64,000 bases of DNA from JAJDYQ01 sp963662865 (GCA_963662865.1 OY759969.1:682001-746000); one strand, 5' to 3'. Positions 16,792-25,671 are shown, counted from the stretch's first letter. Numbers and translations: made by a program. The notes: generated by a model not told the origin, from the sequence alone.

Positions 16792-17433
16792 GTGGAGCTT
16801 CTCGAAATCTACAAGCGGTTGTCCGAGCACTTTGGGCCGCGCAACTGGTGGCCCGGCGATACGGCGTTCGAGGTCATGGTCGGCGCCATCCTCACTCAGA
16901 ACACGGCGTGGACCAACGTCATCAAAGCCATTGATAACCTCAAGGCCGCCGACTGTCTGAACGCGGAACCAATTGATGCTCTGTCTCAGGATGAACTCGC
17001 ACAGTTGATACGGCCATCCGGGTACTACAACATGAAGGCCAGACGTCTAAAGGCCTATTGTCGCTGGTATCTGGAACAGGGTGGCTTCGACTCGATCAAT
17101 GCCATGCCGACGGATGTCATGCGAGAAACCATTCTGAATGTTTATGGCGTAGGGCCTGAGACCGCTGATGATATTGTGCTGTATGCCTTTAATCGTCCGG
17201 TGTTTGTGATTGATTCCTATACCCGGCGCATCTTCTCTCGGCTGGGCCTGGTGGATGGCTCGAAAAACTATGAGGAACTACGACAACATTTTGAGGATTC
17301 ACTGCCCGCCGAATCTGCATTGTTCAACGAATATCACGCCTTAATTGTGATTCATGCCAAAGAATATTGTCGCAAGAGGCCGCTTTGCGAGCGGTGTCCG
17401 CTGGCAATGGATTGTGACTATTTCAAGGGATGA
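16792..17433 (+). CDS. HhH-GPD DNA glycosylase with Fe-S cluster, lacking the AP-lyase lysine
   Basis: This is an endonuclease III-related base-excision repair enzyme. From GTG 16792 (VELLEIYKRLSEHFGPRNWW) it is 213 residues, typical of this subfamily. It has the helix-hairpin-helix LNVYGVGPETADDIVLYAF (about residues 120-138), the catalytic Asp in VIDSYTRRIF, and a C-terminal cluster set C-x5-C-x2-C-x5-C (CRKRPLCERCPLAMDC). In E. coli Nth the hairpin Lys (K120) gives AP-lyase activity. Here that place is Glu (GPETADD), so a monofunctional glycosylase like MagIII is more likely. The start is chosen just after the rluB stop; the frame is open further upstream, in rluB, without a better start. 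Substrate is unknown. Confidence 0.85.
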   Translation: MELLEIYKRLSEHFGPRNWWPGDTAFEVMVGAILTQNTAWTNVIKAIDNLKAADCLNAEPIDALSQDELAQLIRPSGYYNMKARRLKAYCRWYLEQGGFDSINAMPTDVMRETILNVYGVGPETADDIVLYAFNRPVFVIDSYTRRIFSRLGLVDGSKNYEELRQHFEDSLPAESALFNEYHALIVIHAKEYCRKRPLCERCPLAMDCDYFKG

Positions 17434-17486
17434 GTATTGCATTTTCGGTGAAAACCGCATATGAATAGGGGTAAGGAATCGAATGG

Positions 17487-18551
17487 ATGAGAGGTAAAAG
17501 CATGCGTTTATCCACCAGCATATTGATGGTCATATTCGCCTTGTGCTCAGGCTTATTGCCGCTGCAAGTCGCTGGACAGTCGGAGCAGCTAAATCAAGGT
17601 ATAGAAAATCCCGGCTATGAGGAAAAGCCAAAATGGTTCAAGCAGTCGTTCCTGGATGTTCGGGAGGATATTGCCGAGGCGACCGGAGCAAGCAGGCGTG
17701 TCGTACTGTACTTTTACCAGGATGGCTGCCCTTATTGTAAAAAGCTGCTGGAGGATAACTACGGCAACCGCGATATCTCTGAATATTCCCGGAAACACTT
17801 CGATACCATTGCCATTAATATGTGGGGTGACAGAGAAGTGGTCGATATGAATGGCGAGGACTCTACCGAAAAGAAATTTGCCGAAGATCTCAAGGTTATG
17901 TTTACACCGACCATGCTGATGCTGGATGAGCAGGGCAGGGTCGTACTGCGTATCAATGGTTACTATCATCCGGGCAAGTTCATGGCGGCATTAAAATATG
18001 TCGCCGGAAAACATGAAGTGGCTTCAACGTTTCGTGAGTACTATGGTGAACAGGCTCAGATCAAAGCCATCGGTAAGCTGCATGTTGAAGACAGTTATAT
18101 TCAGCCTCCCTATGATCTGAGGGCCGAGCGTCGCGGTACCAGTAAACCGTTACTGGTCATGTTTGAGCAGAAACAGTGCCTGACCTGCGACGAACTGCAC
18201 CTGGATATTCTGCAACGTGAAGAATCAAAAAGAGAAACAGCCAAACTGGATATCGTACTGCTGGATATGTGGTCCAAGGCCAGGGTAACGACGCCTGACG
18301 GGCGTCAGGTGCTGGTGCGGGACTGGGCAAAAGAACTGAACATCCAGAACAGCCCAAGCTTTGTATTCTTCGATGACGGAGGCCGAGAGGTCTTCCGCGC
18401 AGAGGCCTATCTCAGAACCTTCCATACGCAGGGAGTAATGGATTATGTCTCTTCAGGGGGGTACAGGGAACAGCCGAACTTTCAGCGCTGGCTCGCCGCC
18501 AAAGCCGACGCACTGGAGGCACAGGGCATACATGTCGATCTGTGGAAGTAG
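17487..18551 (+). CDS. Periplasmic protein with two thioredoxin domains (SoxW-like)
   Basis: A secreted thioredoxin-fold protein of 354 residues. A signal peptide (RLSTSILMVIFALCSGLLPL, cleavage likely after VAG near residue 30) leads to the periplasm. Domain 1 has a CPYC redox pair at residues 81-84 (YFYQDGCPYCKK) and a cis-Pro region FTPTMLML near 140. Domain 2 repeats the plan with CLTC at residues 231-234 (MFEQKQCLTCDE) and NSPSFVFF. SoxW-like thioredoxins are associated with thiosulfate oxidation, and single-domain ones are more usual. Two tandem domains with different active sites suggest an electron relay, which is inference. It is followed by the sugar dehydrogenase-like gene. The N-terminus could also begin at Met6. 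Confidence 0.82.
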   Translation: MRGKSMRLSTSILMVIFALCSGLLPLQVAGQSEQLNQGIENPGYEEKPKWFKQSFLDVREDIAEATGASRRVVLYFYQDGCPYCKKLLEDNYGNRDISEYSRKHFDTIAINMWGDREVVDMNGEDSTEKKFAEDLKVMFTPTMLMLDEQGRVVLRINGYYHPGKFMAALKYVAGKHEVASTFREYYGEQAQIKAIGKLHVEDSYIQPPYDLRAERRGTSKPLLVMFEQKQCLTCDELHLDILQREESKRETAKLDIVLLDMWSKARVTTPDGRQVLVRDWAKELNIQNSPSFVFFDDGGREVFRAEAYLRTFHTQGVMDYVSSGGYREQPNFQRWLAAKADALEAQGIHVDLWK

Positions 18552-18588
18552 GCGATTGCCGTTGTCTTTATCCGGCACAGTCGCTTTG

Positions 18589-19770
18589 ATGAGCCGGCTG
18601 CTTTACATATTTTTACTGACTCTTGCAGGCGATCTTCAGGCAGGGCAGAACAGTATCCAGCATGATTTGCACGTAGCCGAAGTCGGCGATGAAATTTTTC
18701 CCCTCGAAGTACCCAAAGGCCATCAACTGGAACTACTGACCACCGATATGCAACGCCCGCGATTATTCATCTTCGACCATGCGGGAAACATGCTGGTGGG
18801 TTCACGTTCCGGTCACATCTACCGTTTAGAGCCACCCTATAACGACCCGGAGCCACTATTAATCCTGCCGGACTATCCGCACAGTCTGGCCATACGCAAT
18901 GACTATCTGTATATCGCACAAACCTCCAGCCTATCCCGGATACCCTATAACCCAGCCGATGAAATATCCGACGAAGCCGATCTTGAGGCAATTATCCCGA
19001 TACCTGGAGGAAGCGGACATAACAGCCGGACATTGAAGGTCGGACCGGATAAACGCCTGTACCTCAGCCTGGGTATTACCGGAAACTGTAGCGACGAATA
19101 TCTGGATAACAGCTATCCATGGCGGGACCGCCGCGGCGGCGTCATGGTACTGGACGAAACTGCGTCACCATCGATCTGGAAACCCTGGGCGAGCGGACTA
19201 CGAAACCCGATAGGATTTGACTGGCACCCCGATACTGGAATCATGTATGCGAGCAATAACGGCCCGGACCACCTGGGGTATGAACAACCGCCGGAATCCT
19301 TCGCAAAACTGAAAGAAGACTCCTTTCATGGGATGCCCTGGTATCAATACGATGGCGACAATATCCACAGAGATTCCTGTCTCCGGGGCAGGCCACCTCG
19401 AACCGATGTCGTTGCCCCGGTGGCAACCTTTCCGGCCCGCAATGCACCGATGGACGTGCATTTTATTACTCATGGCGAATTCGCAGAAAAATATCATGGT
19501 GACGCATTAGTTGCCCTGCACGGATCATGGGGCACACAACCGGACGGCTCGGGATCAGGTAACCCGGCAACCCGACGCCCACCGAAACTGGTACTTGTTC
19601 GGTTTGAAAATGGCGAAGCGGTACGTGTCGATGATTTTCTAACCGGATTTCAAAACGTCCGCGGAGCAAGATTGGCAAGACCGATGGGCCTGGGGACGGG
19701 ACCGGATGGAGTGCTTTATTTTACCAGCGACGGCGGGATAAACGGGTTGTATCGATTGATAGCGAGGTGA
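18589..19770 (+). CDS. Secreted PQQ-dependent sugar dehydrogenase-like (glucose/sorbosone) protein
   Basis: A beta-propeller protein of the glucose/sorbosone dehydrogenase group, predicted in the periplasm. Met at 18589 opens a signal peptide (LLYIFLLTLAGDLQAG). Propeller blades are suggested by IFDHAGNMLVGSRSGHIYRL, HSLAIRNDYLYIAQTSSLSR, SRTLKVGPDKRLYLSLGITG and IGFDWHPDTGIMYASNNGPD. LVALHGSWGTQP and PMGLGTGPDGVLYFTSDGG also fit. Family enzymes oxidise aldoses or other alcohols with PQQ; some members bind it only weakly. The substrate is unknown. It starts about 37 bp after the SoxW-like gene and may share its transcript. An upstream ATG at 18445 would lie in the previous gene and gives no signal peptide. 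Confidence 0.85.
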   Translation: MSRLLYIFLLTLAGDLQAGQNSIQHDLHVAEVGDEIFPLEVPKGHQLELLTTDMQRPRLFIFDHAGNMLVGSRSGHIYRLEPPYNDPEPLLILPDYPHSLAIRNDYLYIAQTSSLSRIPYNPADEISDEADLEAIIPIPGGSGHNSRTLKVGPDKRLYLSLGITGNCSDEYLDNSYPWRDRRGGVMVLDETASPSIWKPWASGLRNPIGFDWHPDTGIMYASNNGPDHLGYEQPPESFAKLKEDSFHGMPWYQYDGDNIHRDSCLRGRPPRTDVVAPVATFPARNAPMDVHFITHGEFAEKYHGDALVALHGSWGTQPDGSGSGNPATRRPPKLVLVRFENGEAVRVDDFLTGFQNVRGARLARPMGLGTGPDGVLYFTSDGGINGLYRLIAR

Positions 19771-19988
19771 TTTTTGTAAAGTAACCGAATCTTTCAATCT
19801 ACGCAAGCAGTCAAAACACCTGCTGGAATGCGCCAAGCGGGCAGTGGAAATTGCCATCGAACAAGACGAGCAAGCCGCCATCAAATGGCTGGAAAATGAA
19901 GCCCGTTAAATACCAGTATAACGAAGCCTCCCAGCGAATGGCTAAAGCCGTCGCTGATTTTGGTCATCATCCCTCATAAGGAGCAGGA
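19771..19988 (+). other. Short frames of unknown origin before the AbiJ-like gene
   Basis: From about 19788 an open frame without a start reads SFNLRKQSKHLLECAKRAVE, then IAIEQDEQAAIKWLENEAR and a stop. An overlapping frame gives MKPVKYQYNEASQRMAKAVA then DFGHHPS. Both look like pieces of small helical proteins, possibly a decayed antitoxin-like or enzyme fragment. I cannot name them. No complete gene is present in this gap. Confidence 0.3.
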
Positions 19989-20816
19989 ATGAGTTTCTCA
20001 GAAAGATATGGATACAAGCCGGTTCGTGAAATAATACAGATTGAATCAATGGATGAACCGCTGAGGAATGGTATTTGGAGTCTGCTTCAAATGTATTTCT
20101 GGGATCGCTGGAGGGGAGGCTGTTACATTTCAAAAGATTCAAACAGAGAGCTCTATGTTTTCTGCATGCGACTATGGCTCAGTTTCTTTAAAAAACCACT
20201 TGATCAACTGGATTCTGACTGGCGAAAAGTTTTAAATCAATTAAGAAACTATTACTTTGGCTATGAATGGAACGAGGTCTATGACTTCATCGAATTTATA
20301 GCCTATGAATATCCAAATGATCGGCTTTGTAAAAAATTTATTGAAGACTGTAATAATCTCTTTGAAAAAGAAATGTCCGGGTATCGATTTGTGGGAAATA
20401 TGATAACTCGAATTACCGGAGAGGAAGAGATTCAAGCAATAGAGCAGGCCCTTGAAAGCGACATTGACACCGTATCCACGCACATCAGGCGTTCGCTTGA
20501 ATTGCTGTCGGACCGAAATTCTCCGGATTACCGAAATTCAATAAAGGAGGCAGTTTCTGCCGTTGAAAGTCTGGTAGCGCAAGTTCTTGATGAGAAGAAT
20601 GGAACGCTCGGTCAACTGCTAAAGAAACTGGAAACTGAGATTAAGCTGCATCCAGCCCTGACAGAAGCCTTTAGCAAGCTGTACGGTTACACCTCAGATG
20701 ACGGTGGGATACGGCATGCGTTAATGGAAAAAGAGAGCCATGATTTTCATGATGCCAAATTTATGCTGGTAGTTTGTTCCACTTTCATAAATTACGTAAA
20801 AGCGAAAGTGCGGTGA
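19989..20816 (+). CDS. AbiJ-NTD4 domain protein, candidate abortive-infection gene
   Basis: A 275-residue protein whose N-terminus (MSFSERYGYKPVREIIQIES, then MDEPLRNGIWSLLQMYFWDR) matches the AbiJ_NTD4 domain pattern, an N-terminal domain in proteins related to the abortive infection protein AbiJ. The C-terminal part has ESLVAQVLDEKNGTLGQLLK, then GIRHALMEKESHDFHDAKFM followed by LVVCSTFINYV, which is also common in these proteins. No membrane or signal segment is seen. The start ATG has AAGGAGCAGGA directly before it, a strong ribosome binding site. Abi systems stop phage growth by killing or arresting the infected cell; direct activity here is unproven. It is alone, without a visible partner gene, in a region with repeat remnants on its downstream side, and its codon use is more AT-rich than its neighbours. 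Confidence 0.8.
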   Translation: MSFSERYGYKPVREIIQIESMDEPLRNGIWSLLQMYFWDRWRGGCYISKDSNRELYVFCMRLWLSFFKKPLDQLDSDWRKVLNQLRNYYFGYEWNEVYDFIEFIAYEYPNDRLCKKFIEDCNNLFEKEMSGYRFVGNMITRITGEEEIQAIEQALESDIDTVSTHIRRSLELLSDRNSPDYRNSIKEAVSAVESLVAQVLDEKNGTLGQLLKKLETEIKLHPALTEAFSKLYGYTSDDGGIRHALMEKESHDFHDAKFMLVVCSTFINYVKAKVR

Positions 20817-20849
20817 AGGAGATAACAGGCAAAGGCAGTCAATGCATGG

Positions 20850-20955
20850 AAATGTTCAAATTTTCGTGTCAGCCAAATTCACAGAGCAATGCAATGGTCC
20901 GGCCGCCTCCGTGTTCGGTGCCCGCAGGTTTTGAGTATGCCGGCATCAATCAAAA
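20850..20955. repeat. Shortened copy of an unidentified repeat
   Basis: The segment with TTCAAATTTTCGTGTC near 20857, a middle with ATTCACAGAGCAA, and TTTTGAGTATGCCGGCAT near 20929 matches blocks of the same order at 53327-53475, where the middle is longer. On the minus strand both begin with ATGCCGGCATACTCAAA. The two look like remnants of one IS or MITE family with different internal deletions. The rest of the 20817-21130 gap holds no gene. Confidence 0.45.
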
Positions 20956-21130
20956 CAGCGAAACGCATAATTGAGGATGGTTTGTAACAAGCAGGGTGCC
21001 AGAACCGCACGTGGAGGCAGTTGCTTCACTTGGAAAGGGTGTGTGGATGGCGGTTTTTCGGCGATGGTTGGGACGCCTGATGTTCAGAGTATGGCAGGAT
21101 AAAGAGATGACTTCCAATGATCGCAGCACC

Positions 21131-21751
21131 TCAGCGCAACATCGGTTCCAAAACCAGCCAGACATTCTCCATCATCTGCGGTTGAGCCGCCGTCGTCGGA
21201 TGCAGGCCATCGGTCTGATACATGTCGAGACCGATGCCCAGCTTGTCCATTAGAAAAGGCAGCAAGATCAGTTCGTTTTCTTCAGCCAGTTTGACGAACT
21301 GTTTATGGAACAGTTCGGTATAGGTCTGACCATAATTGCTCGGCAGATGCATGCCGACCAGCAGGATTTCAGCCTGATTTTGCAGGATGAGGTCAATCAT
21401 TTGCTGTAAATTATGTCTCATGGCCTTGAGCGATAATCCACGCAGCCCGTCATTGGCGCCCAGTTCCAGGATAACGATGTCGGGTTGGCTCAGTTCCAAA
21501 GATTTCGCCAGACGCGACAGGCCGCCGCTGGTGGTTTCGCCGGAAATACTGTGATTGTGCACTTGAATTGCCTGCTGTCTGTCATTAAATCGTTGTTGCA
21601 GCAGGGCGGGCCATTCCTGGCCCTTTTCCAGGCCATGGCCTGCACTGAGGCTATCGCCAAATATCAGGATAGACTGGACATCGGCGGCACGTGCGGGTAA
21701 AGGGGCAATAACCATCGGGCTGATTAGCAACAATAAACGGATCAATAACAT
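21131..21751 (-). CDS. tesA: Periplasmic GDSL esterase/thioesterase I (TesA)
   Basis: This is a SGNH-hydrolase of the TesA (acyl-CoA thioesterase I / protease I / lysophospholipase L1) family. The start was set at 21751 (MLLIRLLLLISPMVIAPLPA), which gives a signal peptide of about 22 residues. After it come block I IFGDSLSAGHGL (catalytic Ser), block II ISGETTSGGLSRL (Gly), block III LELGANDGLRGL (Asn) and the catalytic Asp/His pair DGLHPTTAAQPQM near the C-terminus. A start 15 codons upstream would weaken the signal peptide and overlap ybbA. The start codon overlaps the divergent ybbA-like start by two bases, so promoters for each lie inside the other gene. Confidence 0.94.
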   Translation of the reverse strand: MLLIRLLLLISPMVIAPLPARAADVQSILIFGDSLSAGHGLEKGQEWPALLQQRFNDRQQAIQVHNHSISGETTSGGLSRLAKSLELSQPDIVILELGANDGLRGLSLKAMRHNLQQMIDLILQNQAEILLVGMHLPSNYGQTYTELFHKQFVKLAEENELILLPFLMDKLGIGLDMYQTDGLHPTTAAQPQMMENVWLVLEPMLR

Positions 21752-22397
21752 GGAAAGTATTTTACAGGCCAGGGGATTGGGTAAAGAGGTTGCCACCGCT
21801 GGCGAAAAGTTTCAAATTTTGTCTGACTTTGATTTACGGCTACAGGCCGCTGAGTCCATATCCGTTGTTGGTGCCTCGGGTTCCGGTAAATCAACTTTGC
21901 TGGGTTTGTTGGCTGGCCTTGATCTGCCTACCAGCGGTTCGGTGGAGCTGTTGGGCCAGAATCTTTCTGCTCTCGATGAAGATGGTCGTGCCAGATTACG
22001 ATCAGGGCAGGTCGGTTTTATTTTCCAGTCCTTTCATCTCCTGCCGACGTTAAATGCCCTCGATAACGTCCTCATGCCCATGGAGCTATTGTCCATTGCG
22101 GATGCCCGTGAGAAAGCACGGCAAGCCCTGGCGGAAGTCGGACTGAACAAACGTCTGCGCCATTATCCCTCGCAGTTATCCGGAGGAGAACAGCAGCGTG
22201 TGGCGATTGCACGGGCCTTTGTGGTTCGGCCACGAATCCTGTTTGCCGATGAGCCGACGGGCAATCTGGATCATAAGACCGGAGAAAAGATATCGAATCT
22301 GCTGTTTAGTCTGCGGGGGCAGCATCAGACAGCTATTGTGCTGGCTACGCATGATATGCACTTGAGTGAGCGTTGTGACCGGGTTATCCGGCTATGA
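21750..22397 (+). CDS. ybbA: ABC transporter ATP-binding protein, YbbA-like
   Basis: This is the nucleotide-binding subunit of a MacB/LolD-type exporter, 215 residues. It has Walker A GASGSGKST (about residues 40-48), the Q-loop FIFQSFHLLP (about 89-98), the signature LSGGEQQRVAIARA, Walker B ILFADEPTGNLD and the H-loop LATHDMHLS. In E. coli ybbA is divergent from tesA and is followed by ybbP, and the same order is seen here. The start overlaps the divergent tesA start by two bases. The stop overlaps the ybbP-like start by four bases, which implies translational coupling. The transported substrate is unknown. Confidence 0.95.
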   Translation: MESILQARGLGKEVATAGEKFQILSDFDLRLQAAESISVVGASGSGKSTLLGLLAGLDLPTSGSVELLGQNLSALDEDGRARLRSGQVGFIFQSFHLLPTLNALDNVLMPMELLSIADAREKARQALAEVGLNKRLRHYPSQLSGGEQQRVAIARAFVVRPRILFADEPTGNLDHKTGEKISNLLFSLRGQHQTAIVLATHDMHLSERCDRVIRL

Positions 22398-24877
22398 TGA
22401 GCGTACTGCGACATGGCTGGCGTTTTCTCTGGCGCGAAAGTCTGCAAGCCGAAATGCGCCTTGTCTTCCTGGCGCTGGTGCTGACGATTACTGCCATGGC
22501 TACGGTTGGCCTGCTGACTAACCGTACTGCCAAAACCCTGGTGCAGCAAAGCAATGAACTGCTTGGTGCTGACCTGGTGGTCGCTTCATCCCGTGCAATA
22601 CCTCAAAGCTGGATTGAAGAGGCCAATAACCGCGGTCTCGAAACCAGTGTATTCCAGGAGTTTCCAAGCGTTCTGATTGCCGGGGACGATACGGCGCTGG
22701 TTGAGGTCAAGGCGATTACTGACGGTTATCCTCTGCGCGGTAAGCTGCAACTGAACAAGGGGCAGGGCACTTTTGTCAGCCGACAAATACCTGCTTCGGG
22801 GAAGGTTTGGGTTGAAAAGGGTCTGCTGCGTAAACTGGCCCTGAAGCCGGGTAATTCAGTGGCCCTGGGGAAGATGAGCTTCGCGATAGATGCCGTGATT
22901 GAGCAGGAACCGGACCGGGGCGGAAGCCTGTTTTCTTTGGCGCCGCGCGTCATGATGAATCTGGCCGATATTACAGCGACCGAACTCGTTGGAGAGGGCT
23001 CGCGCGTCGGTTTTCGACTGCTGCTCGCCGGTTCGGAGCAATCCATTGATGCCTATCGCTTCTGGTTACAACCGCTGCTGGGCAATCATTACCAGATACA
23101 GTCGGTACGGGATTCCCGACCGGAAGTGAGGGCTTCGCTGGAGCGTGCGGAACGCTTCTTCGCTCTGAGCCTCATGGTGACGATCATGCTGGCCTGTCTG
23201 GCGATATGGGTGGCCATGCAGAACTGGGTGCAAAAGCGGTTGATCCATACCGCCGTGTTGCGAACCATCGGCCTGACGCGATTGCAGATATCCGCGCTGT
23301 ATCTGTTGCAACTGGCCATGCTGAGTGCGCTGGCCTGTGTTTTTGCCCTGCTGATTGCCTACGGCCTGCAAGGTTTTCTCGTCGGTATTTTACGGCAATA
23401 TATGTCATCGGATTTACCCCCTGCGGATATCTCACCGGCTTTCTGGGCGTGTCTGCTCGGATTTTTACTGGTGCTGGCCTTTTCATTACCCGCCTACTGG
23501 CGTCTGGTTTCGGTATCACCCATGTGGGTATTACGCAGCATGCCTGAGGACTTGCAGCAGGTCAGGTGGTCATTGGTACTCGGCCTGTCCGCGTTGTGTC
23601 TCACGCTGTATGCCGTAACGCGGGATACGCAGCTTATGGTAATGGCGCTGGCAGCCCTGATTGGTGCATTGCTATTGTTGCTGTTATTGGCGATGGGTAT
23701 GCTATTCGTATTGAACCGGTTCTCTCGCCGGTTGCCCAGAACCATGAAGTTCGGTATGCAAGCGCTTGTGCGTCATCGACGGGAGACCCTGATGGCAATC
23801 AGTGTGTTTGGTTTATCGTTTATCTTCATCACTATTCTGACGCTGATACGTACCGATCTGATAGATCAGTGGCGTGACCGCCTGCCGGCTGATACACCAA
23901 ATATCTTCCTGATCAATATTCAGCCCGATGAGGCTCGGGGTGTACAGCAATGGCTGACTGATAAGGGCCTGACAAATATACAATTTTTTCCCATGGTTCG
24001 CGGCAGGCTGGTAAAAATTAACGGCCAGCGCGTCACAGGCGATGACTATGGCACGGCGCGCGCCAAGCGAATGTTGCGCCGCGAGTTTAATCTGTCATGG
24101 GATGATATATTGCCTGTACATAATAATTTGTCTGCCGGACAATGGTGGCAGAAATCCACTGAAACGCCGCAATGGTCGGTTGAATCCGGTATAGCCAATG
24201 CCTTGAATATAAGAATGGGTGACGTGATTGCTTATGACGTGGCAGGCAGTGAGATATCGGGCCGTATAACCAGTTTGCGTGAAGTCAGTTGGGATTCCTT
24301 TAAAGTCAATTTCTTTGTGATTGGGACACGTCATATGCTTGTTGATATGCCGACACAGTATATCAGTAGCTTTTACCTGCCATCCGAGACGAACCATTTG
24401 ATGGATAAGCTGGTATTGAAATATCCATCGGTGACGGTGCTGGATGTCGATGCGTTAATGTTGCGTGTGCGAACGGTTATCGACAGAGTCAGCTATGCGG
24501 CGGAGGCGGCCTTCCTGTTTACACTGGCGGCATCCGTGTTACTGGTGGCCGCCATGGTGATGTCAACACGGCGGTTGCGTCAGCATGAGAATGCGCTGAT
24601 GCGTGCCATGGGTGCAACTCGGAGCTTAATCAGCCGGGCACAGACGATTGAATTTTTATTGATAGGTGCCTGTTCCGGTTTAATTGCCGTAATACTGGCG
24701 AATATTGCCGCATGGTGGATTTCGGTTAAATTACTGGATATCGGCTTTCGATTAAATGTAACTCTGGCCCTGGTCGTGGTCGTAGCCGGTATGTTGCTCG
24801 TTATGCTGACGGGTTGGGGATTACTTCGTGAGCAACAACGTCAGACACCGGCATTGTTACTGCGGACCTCTGAATAA
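22394..24877 (+). CDS. ybbP: ABC transporter permease, YbbP-like (FtsX domains)
   Basis: This is an 827-residue inner-membrane permease and the partner of the YbbA-like ATPase. A first transmembrane helix lies at LVFLALVLTITAMATVGLL (residues 24-42), followed by a long periplasmic domain. Three helices lie around residues 255-375 (LMVTIMLACLAIWVA, LLQLAMLSALACVFALLIAY, WACLLGFLLVLAFSLPAYW). Further helices flank residue 410-440 and 480, and the C-terminal FtsX set includes FLFTLAASVLLVAAMV and RAMGATRSLISRAQTIEF. That tandem FtsX arrangement is typical of YbbP. Overlap with ybbA points to a two-gene operon. Its converging neighbour is the SDR gene. Confidence 0.94.
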   Translation: MMSVLRHGWRFLWRESLQAEMRLVFLALVLTITAMATVGLLTNRTAKTLVQQSNELLGADLVVASSRAIPQSWIEEANNRGLETSVFQEFPSVLIAGDDTALVEVKAITDGYPLRGKLQLNKGQGTFVSRQIPASGKVWVEKGLLRKLALKPGNSVALGKMSFAIDAVIEQEPDRGGSLFSLAPRVMMNLADITATELVGEGSRVGFRLLLAGSEQSIDAYRFWLQPLLGNHYQIQSVRDSRPEVRASLERAERFFALSLMVTIMLACLAIWVAMQNWVQKRLIHTAVLRTIGLTRLQISALYLLQLAMLSALACVFALLIAYGLQGFLVGILRQYMSSDLPPADISPAFWACLLGFLLVLAFSLPAYWRLVSVSPMWVLRSMPEDLQQVRWSLVLGLSALCLTLYAVTRDTQLMVMALAALIGALLLLLLLAMGMLFVLNRFSRRLPRTMKFGMQALVRHRRETLMAISVFGLSFIFITILTLIRTDLIDQWRDRLPADTPNIFLINIQPDEARGVQQWLTDKGLTNIQFFPMVRGRLVKINGQRVTGDDYGTARAKRMLRREFNLSWDDILPVHNNLSAGQWWQKSTETPQWSVESGIANALNIRMGDVIAYDVAGSEISGRITSLREVSWDSFKVNFFVIGTRHMLVDMPTQYISSFYLPSETNHLMDKLVLKYPSVTVLDVDALMLRVRTVIDRVSYAAEAAFLFTLAASVLLVAAMVMSTRRLRQHENALMRAMGATRSLISRAQTIEFLLIGACSGLIAVILANIAAWWISVKLLDIGFRLNVTLALVVVVAGMLLVMLTGWGLLREQQRQTPALLLRTSE

Positions 24878-24890
24878 TATATGACCGGGA

Positions 24891-25655
24891 CTACGTGTCC
24901 GCCTGCGCATAAATTACCTGGGCATTCATATGCTTGCCAGCCTCATCCATTAAGTACAGATAGCTGTTCATGATATCTTCAGGTCTGGTCATCATATTCG
25001 GATCAAGGCCGGGGCAGGTTTTAGTGCGCATACCGGTTCTGACCGGCCCCGGATCAATGGCGTTGACCCGTATCGGTGACTGGTTTTCCAGTTCATCGGC
25101 AAAGGTCTTCATCAGACCATCCACGGCATGTTTGGAGACGCCATAAGCCCCCCAGTAAGCATGGTGCTGACGTGACTGATGGTCGGTGGTAAATATAACT
25201 GAAGGAGACTCTGCGGTATTCAGAAGCTCCAGGCAGGCGCACATCAGCATGAACGGAGCATTCAGATTGACCTGTAATATTTCAAACCAGTCTTCAAGAT
25301 CAATACGCCAGAGTGGGGTTAAGGCATCACGTCTTGCGGCGTTATGCAGCAGGCCATCGAGCCTGCCGAATTCCTTTTTTACGACGCGAGCCAGTTCCGC
25401 GTAGTCTTCGTCTGTTGTGCCTTCAAGGTTCATTGGATAGATTGCTGGCAGGGGATGGCCAGCATCCTCAATCTCATCATACAGGGACTCCAGACCCTTT
25501 ACGTTCCTGCCCAGTAAAATGACGGTCGCGCCATAACGGGCAAAAGTCTTACAGGCCGTTGAACCGATACCACCCGTGGCCCCGGTAACCAGGATGATTT
25601 TATCATGCAGGCAATTTTCCTGTGGCGTGTAGTTGTCAGGGATAGCGGTACTCAT
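24891..25655 (-). CDS. Short-chain dehydrogenase, YciK-like
   Basis: A classical SDR oxidoreductase of 254 residues. It has the NAD(P)-binding ILVTGATGGIGSTACKTFARYG (about residues 21-42), an LHNAARRD segment (NNAG-like), and the catalytic triad region with YWGAYGVSKHAVDGLM (Tyr and Lys). After it comes the RVNAIDPGPVRTGMRTKTCPG segment. These match the YciK group. The start was chosen at 25655 (MSTAIPDNYTPQENCLHDKI), matching the family; the frame extends 20 codons upstream into hpnE. Substrate unknown. It lies 16 bp downstream of hpnE on the same strand and may be transcribed with it. Confidence 0.88.
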   Translation of the reverse strand: MSTAIPDNYTPQENCLHDKIILVTGATGGIGSTACKTFARYGATVILLGRNVKGLESLYDEIEDAGHPLPAIYPMNLEGTTDEDYAELARVVKKEFGRLDGLLHNAARRDALTPLWRIDLEDWFEILQVNLNAPFMLMCACLELLNTAESPSVIFTTDHQSRQHHAYWGAYGVSKHAVDGLMKTFADELENQSPIRVNAIDPGPVRTGMRTKTCPGLDPNMMTRPEDIMNSYLYLMDEAGKHMNAQVIYAQADT

Positions 25656-25671
25656 GAAGCCATCCGTATAT

